DNA from: Methanomicrobium mobile BP
GTDB taxonomy: Archaea > Halobacteriota > Methanomicrobia > Methanomicrobiales > Methanomicrobiaceae
Direction of reading: 5' to 3'
Assembly: GCF_000711215.1 (NCBI RefSeq)
Contig: NZ_JOMF01000005.1
Coordinates: forward strand, 296,092 to 360,091
DNA length: 64,000 nucleotides
Made by a program: the position numbers and the translations under genes. Shown here piece after piece: positions 42,813 through 51,171 of this stretch. The notes below the pieces were generated by a model. It was not told where the DNA came from. It worked only from the letters and a program-made list of their open reading frames with translations, and ran no database searches. Each line of letters begins with the position of its first letter. The stretch's first letter is position 1.

Positions 42813-44009
42813 ATGTATTTAATTGGTGAAGCACTCGAAGGCGAAGGCGCAGAGCTTGCGCACATAGACCTCATTATCGGCGACAAAATGGGTCCCGTTG
42901 GAATGGCATTTGCAAATGCGGCATCACAGCTTTCTGCAGGACACACCCCGCTTCTTGCGGTTGTAAGACCGAATCTTCTTACAAAGCCGGCAACACTCAT
43001 TATACCGAAAGTCACACTCAAGCATGAGGCTCAGGTTAATGCGATGTTCGGCGCCGTTCAGGCTGCGGTTGCAAAGGCAGTCGCGGATTCATACGAAGAA
43101 GGCGTTTTCGACAAACGCGAATGCGACCCCGAGGATATGGTTCTTCTGGTCAGCGCATTCCTGCACCCCGACGCGAAGGACTACAACCGCATCTACCGCT
43201 ACAATTACGGTTCGACAAAACTCGCAATTCAGCGTGCGTTCGACAAGTTCCCCGACAAAGCGACGCTCATAAAGGAGAAAGACCGCGCAAGTCACGCAGT
43301 CATGGGATTCAAGGTCGCAAAGCTCTGGGATCCCCCGTACCTGCAGGTTGCACTGGATCTCGTTGACATGGGAACGGTCGAGAGAGTCTTAAAGGCGGTT
43401 CCGAAGAGCGACCACGTCCTCATCGAAGCGGGAACTCCGCTCATCAAGCAGTTCGGACTTTCCGTTCTGAGCAAGATAAGAGAGATCAGACCCGATTCGT
43501 TCATTATCGCGGACTTAAAGACACTCGATACCGGAAACCTCGAGGCAAGAATGGCGGCAAACGCCTCTGCGGACGCGGTTGTCGTATCGGGTCTTGCGCC
43601 GATTGAGACCATCGAGAAGTTTATCCTTGAAGCCAGAAAGACGGGTATCTATGCGGTCATCGATATGCTCAATGTCAGCGACCCCGTTAAGCTCGTCGCA
43701 GAGCTTGCAAAACGCGGTGCGGCACCCGGAATCGTCGAGATGCACCGTGCAATCGATACCGAGGGTTCAAAGCCGAACTGGGGTAAGATTAAGGATATCA
43801 AGAAGGCAGCGGGCGGAAAGCTCATTGTTGCGACCGCAGGCGGTATCAGGCAGAATGTCGTCAAGACCGCTCTCGAGTCGGGCGCAGACATCATTGTTGT
43901 CGGACGCGCAATCACCGCAAGCAAGAACATCCAGAATGCGGCAGAGCAGTTCCTTGACGAGATGAACAAGGAAGAGATCGATCAGTTCAGAGTAATGACC
44001 GATTTCTGA
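42813..44009 (+). CDS. fae-hps: Bifunctional formaldehyde-activating enzyme / 3-hexulose-6-phosphate synthase
   Basis: Fusion of Fae (residues 1-165), which condenses formaldehyde with tetrahydromethanopterin, and Hps (about 170-398), which links formaldehyde and ribulose 5-phosphate. In methanogens it runs mainly toward pentose phosphate synthesis with release of formaldehyde that is captured. Fae motif GEGAELAHIDLIIGDKMGPVG near 9-29 contains the catalytic His; Hps has DLVDMGTV and IIADLKTLDTGN with the catalytic Asp/Lys. Length 398 residues. The fused form is typical of methanogens. Confidence 0.95.
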   Translation: MYLIGEALEGEGAELAHIDLIIGDKMGPVGMAFANAASQLSAGHTPLLAVVRPNLLTKPATLIIPKVTLKHEAQVNAMFGAVQAAVAKAVADSYEEGVFDKRECDPEDMVLLVSAFLHPDAKDYNRIYRYNYGSTKLAIQRAFDKFPDKATLIKEKDRASHAVMGFKVAKLWDPPYLQVALDLVDMGTVERVLKAVPKSDHVLIEAGTPLIKQFGLSVLSKIREIRPDSFIIADLKTLDTGNLEARMAANASADAVVVSGLAPIETIEKFILEARKTGIYAVIDMLNVSDPVKLVAELAKRGAAPGIVEMHRAIDTEGSKPNWGKIKDIKKAAGGKLIVATAGGIRQNVVKTALESGADIIVVGRAITASKNIQNAAEQFLDEMNKEEIDQFRVMTDF

Positions 44010-44071
44010 ATAAAAAAGCACAATCCGAAACAAAAACCGGAATCTAAAAAATATACTATTTTTTCGGCAGA

Positions 44072-44752
44072 TTAGTCTACCGTAATCTCTTCGCCGGGGT
44101 TCATGACGGCAACCTTCATGTCGGTTACCCTCTCGATTGCCGCTTTGAAAGCCGCGGCATCCTGATTCAGGACGGGGAAGGTGTTGTAATGCATGGGTAT
44201 TACCAGAGGGGCGCCGACGAACTCCGCCGCAACCATGGCTTCCGATGGTCCCATGGTGTATTTGTCGCCGATTGGGAGGATTGCGACGTCGGGATGATAC
44301 AGGTCGTGTATGAGTTTCATATCCGAAAACAGACCCGTATCGCCTGCATGATACACGCTGACGCCGTCCATCTTTATTACAAATCCCGCCGCGGTTCCGC
44401 CGTACATCGGCGGCATCTCCAGTTCGATTGCTTCGTCATCCTCTATGGACGAGGAGTGAAGTGCGGGCACCATGGTGAATCTGACACCTTCGGTCTCGAT
44501 GGATCCGCCGAGGTTCATGGGAATTGTATCCACCCCTTTCCTGCGCAGGTAATTTGAGAGTTCGTTATGACAGATTGTTGTCTTCCTCAGTTTTATCGTC
44601 TCGCCGAGGTGATCGGAATGCGCATGTGTCACCGCGACCAAATCCGCCTTATCCGCGCAGCCGAAGTTGCCGAAGGGCATATACGGGTCTATCAGTATCT
44701 TCTTCGAGCCGTCGAGCAGAAAGCAGGCATGTCCGAGCCATTTGATCTTCAT
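44072..44752 (-). CDS. UPF0173-type metallo-beta-lactamase fold hydrolase
   Basis: A 226-residue metal-dependent hydrolase. KWLGHACFLLDGSKKILIDPY near residues 3-24, the zinc motif THAHSDHLGE near 44-53, HSSS near 99 and YHAGDTGLFSDM near 134-145 are the MBL-fold motifs in the UPF0173 arrangement. Substrate unknown. It stands just upstream (in its own direction) of the convergent fae-hps gene end. Confidence 0.88.
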   Translation of the reverse strand: MKIKWLGHACFLLDGSKKILIDPYMPFGNFGCADKADLVAVTHAHSDHLGETIKLRKTTICHNELSNYLRRKGVDTIPMNLGGSIETEGVRFTMVPALHSSSIEDDEAIELEMPPMYGGTAAGFVIKMDGVSVYHAGDTGLFSDMKLIHDLYHPDVAILPIGDKYTMGPSEAMVAAEFVGAPLVIPMHYNTFPVLNQDAAAFKAAIERVTDMKVAVMNPGEEITVD

Positions 44753-44800
44753 GTTGAATACTTTACAAAGAATAAGTGATATACGTTTTGCATGCCGCGG

Positions 44801-45796
44801 CTATATGTGCCGCAGATAGCTTATATTTTCGTCGAAGAAGATCAGACTGCTTCCTTTAATCTCTTTTGAGGGATTTATCACGACGATCTCGGGTCTGGCA
44901 TGGTATCTCATCTCTATTCCCGCCGCACCCGCGCCTCCGAGACCACGCGTGATGTAATGCGGCGTCTTTCCGTCACTGCCGTCTTCTACAAAGCCGCTTA
45001 TCTGAAGTATTTTGGCGGCATTGAGGATGTATAACAGAGGCACGGCGAACTGACCGCCGTGCGTGTGCCCCGAGAGGACAATGTCTGCGTCCCAGTCGGC
45101 GGCGCACTCGAATTCGTGAACCATGTATACGGTAAAGCAGTCGGCGCTGTCGGGGGTGATGTTTACGGCATGCGGGTCGGAGAGTCCCGCCCAGCCGTCG
45201 TCCAGACCTACGATTCTCATGCGAATGCCGCCAGCGTCAATCTCGGCTTTTTCGTTCCTCAGAACGGTAATACCCGCATCCTCGAGGACGGTCTTGAGTT
45301 CCGCGGCAAGGGTGTGGTTTGTGATATCGTCCCGTATCATGCTTATATCGTAGCCGTCGACCGAGGTATTCGCAAGCGCGGCAATCCGATACATCTTATT
45401 CGGACCGGCAAGCCCTCCCGAACCTGCCTGATAGTCGTGGTTGCCGAAGATTGTGTATATATGCGGCGCTTTCAGGTTTTGCCAGACCTTCTGAAGCGAG
45501 AGGTCTTCATAGTATGTCGATACGAAGTCGCCGCCGATGAGGATTACCGAGGGGTTAAGGCTGTTGATGTATTCTATGGAGTCATTGATATAATCGAGAT
45601 TATAGTCCTTTAAGTGCGGGTCGGAGAAGTATACGATGTCGTTTGGGGCTCCGCTCATATAGATTGAGGTTACCGCGGGGCGCATCGCCTCGTCCGCCAT
45701 GCATATGAGAAGAATTGCGACGATTGCCAGGATTAAGACCGCAATCGCGGTTTTGTCCCTGAAAAAAGGTCTGTCAATACCCTCGCCGTCCGACAT
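44801..45796 (-). CDS. Membrane-anchored metallophosphoesterase
   Basis: Calcineurin-like phosphoesterase. An N-terminal helix near residues 14-34 (TAIAVLILAIVAILLICMA) anchors it. Metal motifs: FSDPHLKDYNLDY near 52-64, IGGDFVS near 81, FGNHDYQAG near 115-123, and SGHTHGGQFAVP near 246-257. This order matches the YkuE/LpxH-like group of membrane phosphoesterases. Substrate unknown; the motif set suggests the active site faces outward. Length 331 residues. Confidence 0.88.
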   Translation of the reverse strand: MSDGEGIDRPFFRDKTAIAVLILAIVAILLICMADEAMRPAVTSIYMSGAPNDIVYFSDPHLKDYNLDYINDSIEYINSLNPSVILIGGDFVSTYYEDLSLQKVWQNLKAPHIYTIFGNHDYQAGSGGLAGPNKMYRIAALANTSVDGYDISMIRDDITNHTLAAELKTVLEDAGITVLRNEKAEIDAGGIRMRIVGLDDGWAGLSDPHAVNITPDSADCFTVYMVHEFECAADWDADIVLSGHTHGGQFAVPLLYILNAAKILQISGFVEDGSDGKTPHYITRGLGGAGAAGIEMRYHARPEIVVINPSKEIKGSSLIFFDENISYLRHI

Positions 45797-45870
45797 GATT
45801 TATGATAATCGACAGCCGCAAAATTAAATCTGCTGATAGGTTGTCCGAACAGTCGGATGTTTTGAGTACG

Positions 45871-45950
45871 GATACAAAAAGATACAAAAAAGATACAAAA
45901 AAGATACAAAAAAGATACAAAATATATACAAAAAAGCTGCAAAAAAAGAG
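45871..45950. repeat. Tandem 11-bp A-rich repeat
   Basis: At least four units GATACAAAAAA (first one 10 bp) pass into eroded copies. On the minus strand these are T-runs just after the stop at 45966, so they may also act as the terminator of the Cmi4-like gene. Confidence 0.85.
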
Positions 45951-45965
45951 AGAAAAAAGCGGAAA

Positions 45966-46610
45966 TTATGTAAGATCCGCCAGTTCGGCTTCGGTGGTGT
46001 CGATTGCCTCCGAGAGACCGTCGTTTGCAAGAGTTCCTGTCATGGACTCGGTCAGATCGCGGTCTTCCATGACGTCCTTGATGCGCTCGAGATACGGGTT
46101 GAGTGTCTCGTCCTCTTCCTGCTCGATTACGTGACGGTATTCGCGAAGTGTCGACGGGCTTATTCCGAGTTCTTCGCTGACCTCTTTCATTGTCTTTCCG
46201 GATTCAAGAAGACCTTCCATTGTTCCCCTCTCGAAAGGCATCTTGAAGTCGAGATCGCGGAAGAGCTTTAAGCGCACTCTTGCTCTTGCCACGGTCTTTG
46301 AGAGTTTTTCGTCGCCGAGTTCGCGTGCAATCTCGGTGTCGTTCTTGCCGTCGTAGTATCCGCAGACGAGGGCTGCGAGATCGCGCGGCTTTAACTTGGT
46401 CTTGAAGTGTCCCTGATCAAGAATCTCACGCATAATTAAGGATACCTTGCGCTCTATGGCATCCTTATCGCGCAGGGTTCCGTGAATCTTCTTCATCGGT
46501 TCCACAATCTCTGTTTTGCCTGAAATATCACTAAAGAGGTTTAACAGTTCCTTCTTGCGATCAGAAGAATTTGTCTTCTTTTTCTTCCTAACTGCTGCCA
46601 TGATATTCAC
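45966..46610 (-). CDS. Cmi4-like HTH protein (conditioned-medium-induced protein family)
   Basis: A 214-residue soluble protein. The N-terminal ELLNLFSDISGKTEIVE then GTLRD pattern recalls the haloarchaeal and methanoarchaeal conditioned medium-induced protein 4. Two helix-turn-helix-like stretches follow: YYDGKNDTEIARELG near 90-104 and SGKTMKEVSEELGISPSTLREYRHVIE near 137-163, the latter like sigma-70 region 4 folds. The C-terminus is acidic. Probably a DNA-binding regulator. Alternative start at ATG four codons in. Confidence 0.72.
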   Translation of the reverse strand: MNIMAAVRKKKKTNSSDRKKELLNLFSDISGKTEIVEPMKKIHGTLRDKDAIERKVSLIMREILDQGHFKTKLKPRDLAALVCGYYDGKNDTEIARELGDEKLSKTVARARVRLKLFRDLDFKMPFERGTMEGLLESGKTMKEVSEELGISPSTLREYRHVIEQEEDETLNPYLERIKDVMEDRDLTESMTGTLANDGLSEAIDTTEAELADLT

Positions 46611-46885
46611 TCCGATTTGCCTTTAATAATACGTAAATGCATATATACTTTCCTATTTTTGTTCTTTGAAAGCCGCATTTTTCCGATAATTCACAGAAAA
46701 AATGATGATGTTCCCGGATTTCCGCGGATCTTTGTCAAATCATATACAAAGTTATTTATATTTATGAGTCTTATAATCAAAACTTTGCTTTTGTCAGACA
46801 TGGTCTTACACTTGCGGCATTGTCTTACATTTAGGACATGTCCTGCATTGTGAATACTGAAAAAACGAAAAACGAAAAAAAAGAT

Positions 46886-47443
46886 TTATTCTGTAAGTGT
46901 CTTGCCGAGTTTCTCGGCTTCCTTTAATTTGTCGGCGCATTTCAGGACGGCATCCTTCTCCATGAGATTTCCCTCGCAGACAAGACCTTTACCCGTCCAG
47001 CCGAAGAATCCGCCAATTGTCGTCAGATAACCGTTGATCTTTTCCATATCCTCGACGGGTCCGCCTCCGCAGGTCACGGCAACGGCAAGTTTTTTGCCGC
47101 CGGAGATACGCAGCGAGAAGTCGGGATTAAGCATGGCATAAAGTCTGTCGATGAAGGTATATGCCGGGGCGTTCATGCGCCCGAAGTATACGGGTGCGCC
47201 GAGGACGATTGCGTCCGCGGAATCGATCTTCTTATAGAGGTCCTGCATATCGTCTTTTATGGAACATGTGTCGTTCCCCGGCGCCTTGCAGAATCCGCAT
47301 CCCTTACAGTTTTTGACCTGTAAGTCACAGAATCTCACGAGTTCGGTCTCCGCGCCCGCATCCTTTGCGCCTTTCAGGACGTGCTCCACAAGAGCCTGAC
47401 TGTTCCCGTTTCTCGGGCTGAATGAAATACCTAATACTTTCAT
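46886..47443 (-). CDS. Iron-sulfur flavoprotein (Isf family)
   Basis: NADPH-dependent FMN reductase-like fold with a compact [4Fe-4S] motif, CKGCGFCKAPGNDTC near residues 46-60 (CX2CX2CX7C). FMN site GISFSPRNGNSQALVEHVLKGA near 4-26 and GAPVYFGRMNAPAYTFIDR near 89-107. Methanosarcina Isf reduces oxygen and peroxide using ferredoxin, so a protective electron-transfer role is likely. Length 185 residues. Confidence 0.9.
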   Translation of the reverse strand: MKVLGISFSPRNGNSQALVEHVLKGAKDAGAETELVRFCDLQVKNCKGCGFCKAPGNDTCSIKDDMQDLYKKIDSADAIVLGAPVYFGRMNAPAYTFIDRLYAMLNPDFSLRISGGKKLAVAVTCGGGPVEDMEKINGYLTTIGGFFGWTGKGLVCEGNLMEKDAVLKCADKLKEAEKLGKTLTE

Positions 47444-47702
47444 GATGATTAATGCGGCAACGGTATAATTATATTTTTTCGTTACTTTTTGTCAATTATT
47501 TATTATTGATATGTTATTTTTTGTCGAAGTTTCTGTCGAAATATTGTAGCCCTTTTTATTACGGCAAATATCATTTGTGAACATTGATGTATATAAAACT
47601 AAAACGCTAAAATAAGTATTTTTTTAAAAATTTCAACAAATAACGAAACTTTTTGTAGTTTCAGTACATATTTTTATTTAATAGATCGAGGTGCAATCCG
47701 AA

Positions 47703-48332
47703 TTGAGTTTCCGCGACTGGCTAATTCCACAGGATAATGTTTTTTTTGATCTGTTCGAAAAACACGCGGCAATAACACATAAAGCCGCCCTTCATCTCTG
47801 TTCAATGATTGAGCACTTTGATGACGTCAAAAACATGTGTCATCTCATGAAGTCTTATGAGCATGAGGGTGATGTGGTATCTCACGAGATATACCAGCTT
47901 TTGAACAAGAGTTTTGTGACTCCCATAGAGCCGGACGAAATATCGCGGCTTGCAGCCAGTATGGATGATGTTTTGGACGCAATCGACGATGCATCCCGAA
48001 AGATGTTCTTTTACGATATCGGCGTTACCGATACTTACATGCTCGAGTCCGCAAAGATCATAATTCAGCAGACCGAGCAGATAGAGAAGGCCATTAGTGC
48101 GACAAGGACAATGAATCAGCCGGCAATCGTAGACGAATGCTGTATAGAGATAAACCGTCTGGAAAATCTTGCCGACGACGTTCTTGCCGTCTCTCTTCAG
48201 GAGCTCTTCAAGACCACCGATGCCATAAAGATTGTCAAGATGAAGGATGTCTATGAAACTCTTGAGGCAACCACCGACAGATGCGAAGATGTTGCGAATA
48301 TTCTCGGAGATATCGCCATAAAGCACTCGTAA
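47703..48332 (+). CDS. DUF47 (PhoU-like) phosphate transport accessory protein
   Basis: Helical PhoU-like protein nearly always paired with a Pit permease. Seen: FFDLFEKHAAITHKAALHL near residues 14-32, EHEGDVVSHEIYQLLNKSFVTPIEPDEISRLAASMDDVLDAIDD near 55-98, with metal-ligand E/D residues, and the C-terminal ATTDRCEDVANILGDI repeat. TTG at 47703 is preferred because GAGGTG sits 9 bp upstream; GTG at 47691 is inside that ribosome site. Length 209 residues. Confidence 0.88.
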   Translation: MSFRDWLIPQDNVFFDLFEKHAAITHKAALHLCSMIEHFDDVKNMCHLMKSYEHEGDVVSHEIYQLLNKSFVTPIEPDEISRLAASMDDVLDAIDDASRKMFFYDIGVTDTYMLESAKIIIQQTEQIEKAISATRTMNQPAIVDECCIEINRLENLADDVLAVSLQELFKTTDAIKIVKMKDVYETLEATTDRCEDVANILGDIAIKHS

Positions 48333-48337
48333 ATCAT

Positions 48338-48392
48338 AAACTAGTAAATTCATAACTCATAAACCCGTAAACCCGTAAACTCATAAACCACC
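48338..48392. repeat. Short tandem repeat between DUF47 and pit genes
   Basis: Degenerate 8 to 9-bp units such as CATAAACCC and CGTAAACCC fill the gap. They separate two genes that work together. Confidence 0.75.
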
Positions 48393-48407
48393 GGAAGAGA
48401 CTCAAAA

Positions 48408-49589
48408 ATGGATATGGTCATAATCGGGCTCGGCATCTTCCTTGCCCTAATGTTCAACTTTGTCAACGGTCTCAATGATGCCGCCAATTCCATTGCCGCG
48501 GTTATTGCAACGAGAGCACTCTCGCCGATAAAGGCTATAGCGCTTGCGTCGGTATGCTGTCTTATCGGTCCGCTTCTTTTCACGACGGCGATTGCCGAGA
48601 CTATCGGAGAGAGTATTGTCAGTTCGTCGTTTCTGAGCATTCACCTTATTTTCTCCGCGATGGTGGGCGCGGTTCTCTGGGTTTATCTGGCATCGCATTT
48701 CGGAATCCCCGTCTCCAGCAGTCATGCTCTTGTCGGCGGTCTTGTGGGCGCCGGTTTTGCCGTCGGCGGTCTGGGTGCGATAATCTTTCCCGATATGCAG
48801 TCGGTTATCGTCCTCATTGTCTCGGTTATCATGGGCGGCTTTGTGACCGCGGGAATAATTATTCTTGTTGCGAGAATGCATAACGAGGACGGAACAAAAT
48901 ACATACCCATCTCTTTTCTTGCAGGCATTGCGTTCACGGTGCCGATTCTGATTATCACGGGCGCCATCAAGATATCCGGTCTTTTTGCGGTAATAATCTT
49001 CATTGTCGTTTCTCCGATGCTGGGTATGATATCCGCCTTCCTCTTCGGAATCATTATCATGAAGATCTGCCGCAGGAAAAACCCGCAGATGCTGGATAAA
49101 AGGTTCAGAACGCTTCAGGTCTTTACCTGCGCATTTCAGGCGATCGGTCACGGAGCGAACGATGCGCAGAATGCCATGGGTATTATCACCGCCATGCTCC
49201 TTGCGGCGGGCATGATCTCTTCTTTTAACGTGCCGCTGTGGGTTATTCTCGCGTCCTGTTTTGCGATTTCGCTCGGAACTTTCCTCGGCGGTCAGAAGGT
49301 CATCGATAAGATGGCAAATAAAATAACAAGAATCAGACCGTATCAGGGCGTTTCCGCGGCGGCGTCCGGAAGTATTGTGCTCTCGTTCATGACGGCTCTG
49401 GGTGTTCCCGTCTCGACGACTCATGCAATCAGCGGCGCTATCATGGGTGCGGGGCTGACAAGGGGCTATACGTCCGCGGTTCAGTGGACAAACGTGCGCG
49501 AGATTGTTGCGGCGTGGTTCCTTACCATTCCCTGCGCCGCCGTTGTCGCTGGGCTTGTTTATTTCGTGTATTCGTCGATTTTACTGTAA
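48408..49589 (+). CDS. Inorganic phosphate transporter, Pit family
   Basis: Low-affinity metal-phosphate/proton or sodium symporter. The two inverted family repeats are visible: NFVNGLNDAANSIAAVIATRAL near residues 18-39 and GHGANDAQNAMGIITA near 248-263, and the paired GIPVSSSHALVGG and GVPVSTTHAISGA motifs near 103 and 338. About ten helices. Length 393 residues. The 3' end overlaps nth on the other strand by 9 bp. Confidence 0.93.
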   Translation: MDMVIIGLGIFLALMFNFVNGLNDAANSIAAVIATRALSPIKAIALASVCCLIGPLLFTTAIAETIGESIVSSSFLSIHLIFSAMVGAVLWVYLASHFGIPVSSSHALVGGLVGAGFAVGGLGAIIFPDMQSVIVLIVSVIMGGFVTAGIIILVARMHNEDGTKYIPISFLAGIAFTVPILIITGAIKISGLFAVIIFIVVSPMLGMISAFLFGIIIMKICRRKNPQMLDKRFRTLQVFTCAFQAIGHGANDAQNAMGIITAMLLAAGMISSFNVPLWVILASCFAISLGTFLGGQKVIDKMANKITRIRPYQGVSAAASGSIVLSFMTALGVPVSTTHAISGAIMGAGLTRGYTSAVQWTNVREIVAAWFLTIPCAAVVAGLVYFVYSSILL

Positions 49590-50249
49590 TTTCCCGGTTT
49601 TGTATTCTCTGCAGAGTCCTTTGAGCTTACATTCGTCGCAGAGGGGTTTTCTGGCATCGCAGACGTTTCTGCCGTGCGAGATTAAGAGGAAGTTTATGAG
49701 TCCCCACTCTTCTTTAGGGACGAGCTCCATGAGATCGCGTTCGATTATGACGGGATCGCTGCTCTTCGTCATTCCTAGTCTTCCGGCAAGGCGTTTTACG
49801 TGAGTGTCGACCGCAATGCCTTCGTTGATGTTATAGGCGTGTGAGAGGACGATGTTTGCCGTTTTTCGTCCCACGCCCGGGAGTTTTGTCAGTTCTTCTA
49901 TGGTTCCCGGAACCTCGGAGTTAAAATCGTCGCGGAGCATCTTCGAAGCCGCGATTATGTTCTTTGCTTTTGCGTGATAGAATCCCGTGCTCCTGATTAT
50001 CTCCTCGACGTCCTCCTGATCGGCAGTCGCAAGAGCCTTGCAGTCGGGATATCTGGAGAAGAGTTGCGGTTTGACTTTGTTGACGTTGTTGTCCGTTGTC
50101 TGTGCAGACAAAACGGTCATTACAAGTATCTGGAAAGGGTTGTCAAAGTCGAGAAAATTGAGCTTTGTATCGGGTTTCAGATAAGAATCTTTGAGAATTG
50201 TGAGAATTTCGGTTAATGTTTTGCGGCTGATCCGATTCATCTGTTTCAT
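49581..50249 (-). CDS. nth: Endonuclease III (DNA glycosylase/AP lyase)
   Basis: Removes oxidised pyrimidines. Helix-hairpin-helix LPGVGRKTANIVLSHA near residues 124-139 with the catalytic lysine, catalytic aspartate in VDTHVKRLAGRLG near 149-161, and a [4Fe-4S] site CDARKPLCDECKLKGLC near 198-214 (CX6CX2CX5C). Length 222 residues; the ATG at 50240 is an alternative. The start lies only 7 bp from the 3' end of tRNA-Pro, so tRNA processing may set the mRNA 5' end. Confidence 0.94.
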   Translation of the reverse strand: MKQMNRISRKTLTEILTILKDSYLKPDTKLNFLDFDNPFQILVMTVLSAQTTDNNVNKVKPQLFSRYPDCKALATADQEDVEEIIRSTGFYHAKAKNIIAASKMLRDDFNSEVPGTIEELTKLPGVGRKTANIVLSHAYNINEGIAVDTHVKRLAGRLGMTKSSDPVIIERDLMELVPKEEWGLINFLLISHGRNVCDARKPLCDECKLKGLCREYKTGKLQ

Positions 50250-50256
50250 AAAAGAA

Positions 50257-50331
50257 TGGGGTAGGGCGGATTTGAACCGCCGTCAAAGCGTCCCAAACGC
50301 TCTAGGATGGACCAGGCTACCCTACTACCCC
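50257..50331 (-). tRNA. tRNA-Pro (anticodon TGG)
   Basis: Minus-strand cloverleaf with acceptor GGGGTAG/CTACCCC, anticodon stem GAGCG/CGCTT, loop TTTGGGA giving TGG, T arm GGCGG-TTCAAAT-CCGCC and discriminator A. CCA is not encoded. It reads CCA and probably CCG. It directly precedes nth on the same strand. Confidence 0.93.
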
Positions 50332-50389
50332 GTTTGTGACATTATGTATTCTACCGTGCGCTTAAAAAATATGTCGATCCGAGAGATTC

Positions 50390-51094
50390 TCAGAGCGGCA
50401 GAAGCTGTTTTTTATCGTCGCTGACGACCGTTCCGTCAAATTTACCGCGAATAAGGGCATCCGGAATATTTTCGGGCTTTGTGCCGTCGATGACTATCAT
50501 GGAAAGCGAACTTCTCTGGATCATCTTGGCGGCGACTAGGTCTATGATGTTGTTGGCACCCGCACCCATTCTGCCGCCGGAGACGATGTCGATGAGTCCG
50601 TCGGGGGTAAGGTGTGAGAATTTCGTCGCTGCGGGATTCTTCTTGGGGTCTTCGGAGTATATGCCGTCGATTGCCGTGATGTTTAAGAGCAGGTCCGCAT
50701 TCAGCCTCTCCGCGAGAACGGCGGCGACGGCGTCCGTGGTCTGTCCCGGTGTGATGCCGCCCATGACGACGATCTTTCCCGAGTTGCCGAACTTTATTGC
50801 GTCCGTGTAGCTCTCCGCGATATCGGGGTAAGCGTCTTCGCCCAGTGCCCACATGAGAAGCGAGGCGTTGATTCGGGTTATCAGGATTCCGAGTTCATCG
50901 GAGGTCGCTTCGTCGATATCCATCGAGCGCGCAGCATTTATGTATCTTCGTGCCTCTCCGCCGCCGCCGACAACGACATATATCCGGTATTTTGCGGATA
51001 TTTCTCTGAGTATATCCCTATATTGAGCGATTCTGTTGGATTCCAGGGACGGAACCAGAATAGAGCCGCCGAGCGACAGAACAATCTTTTTCAT
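50390..51094 (-). CDS. pyrH: UMP kinase (archaeal type)
   Basis: Phosphorylates UMP to UDP. Amino-acid-kinase fold: MKKIVLSLGGSILVPSLESNRI near residues 1-22, VVVGGGGEARRYI near 40-52, VVMGGITPGQTTDAVAA near 107-123, and the ATP-site AIDGIYSEDPKKNPAATKF near 140-158. The length of 234 residues and the YIN-A-R insert match the archaeal rather than bacterial branch. Single gene. Confidence 0.93.
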   Translation of the reverse strand: MKKIVLSLGGSILVPSLESNRIAQYRDILREISAKYRIYVVVGGGGEARRYINAARSMDIDEATSDELGILITRINASLLMWALGEDAYPDIAESYTDAIKFGNSGKIVVMGGITPGQTTDAVAAVLAERLNADLLLNITAIDGIYSEDPKKNPAATKFSHLTPDGLIDIVSGGRMGAGANNIIDLVAAKMIQRSSLSMIVIDGTKPENIPDALIRGKFDGTVVSDDKKQLLPL

Positions 51095-51171
51095 GCTTAT
51101 TTAAATTTGATCATTATCCCTTATTAGTATACTTATATTCGGTATGACGACAGATCAGAGATAAGAGACGT

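Noticed and set aside
45733..46030. Small minus-strand frames rich in Phe, Tyr and Cys near the GATACAAAAAA repeat
   Set aside because: They are translations of the A-rich tandem repeat and overlap two real gene ends.
48447..49424. Minus-strand 325-codon frame over the pit gene
   Set aside because: Antisense shadow of a strongly conserved Pit transporter, with composition typical of reverse reading of membrane codons.
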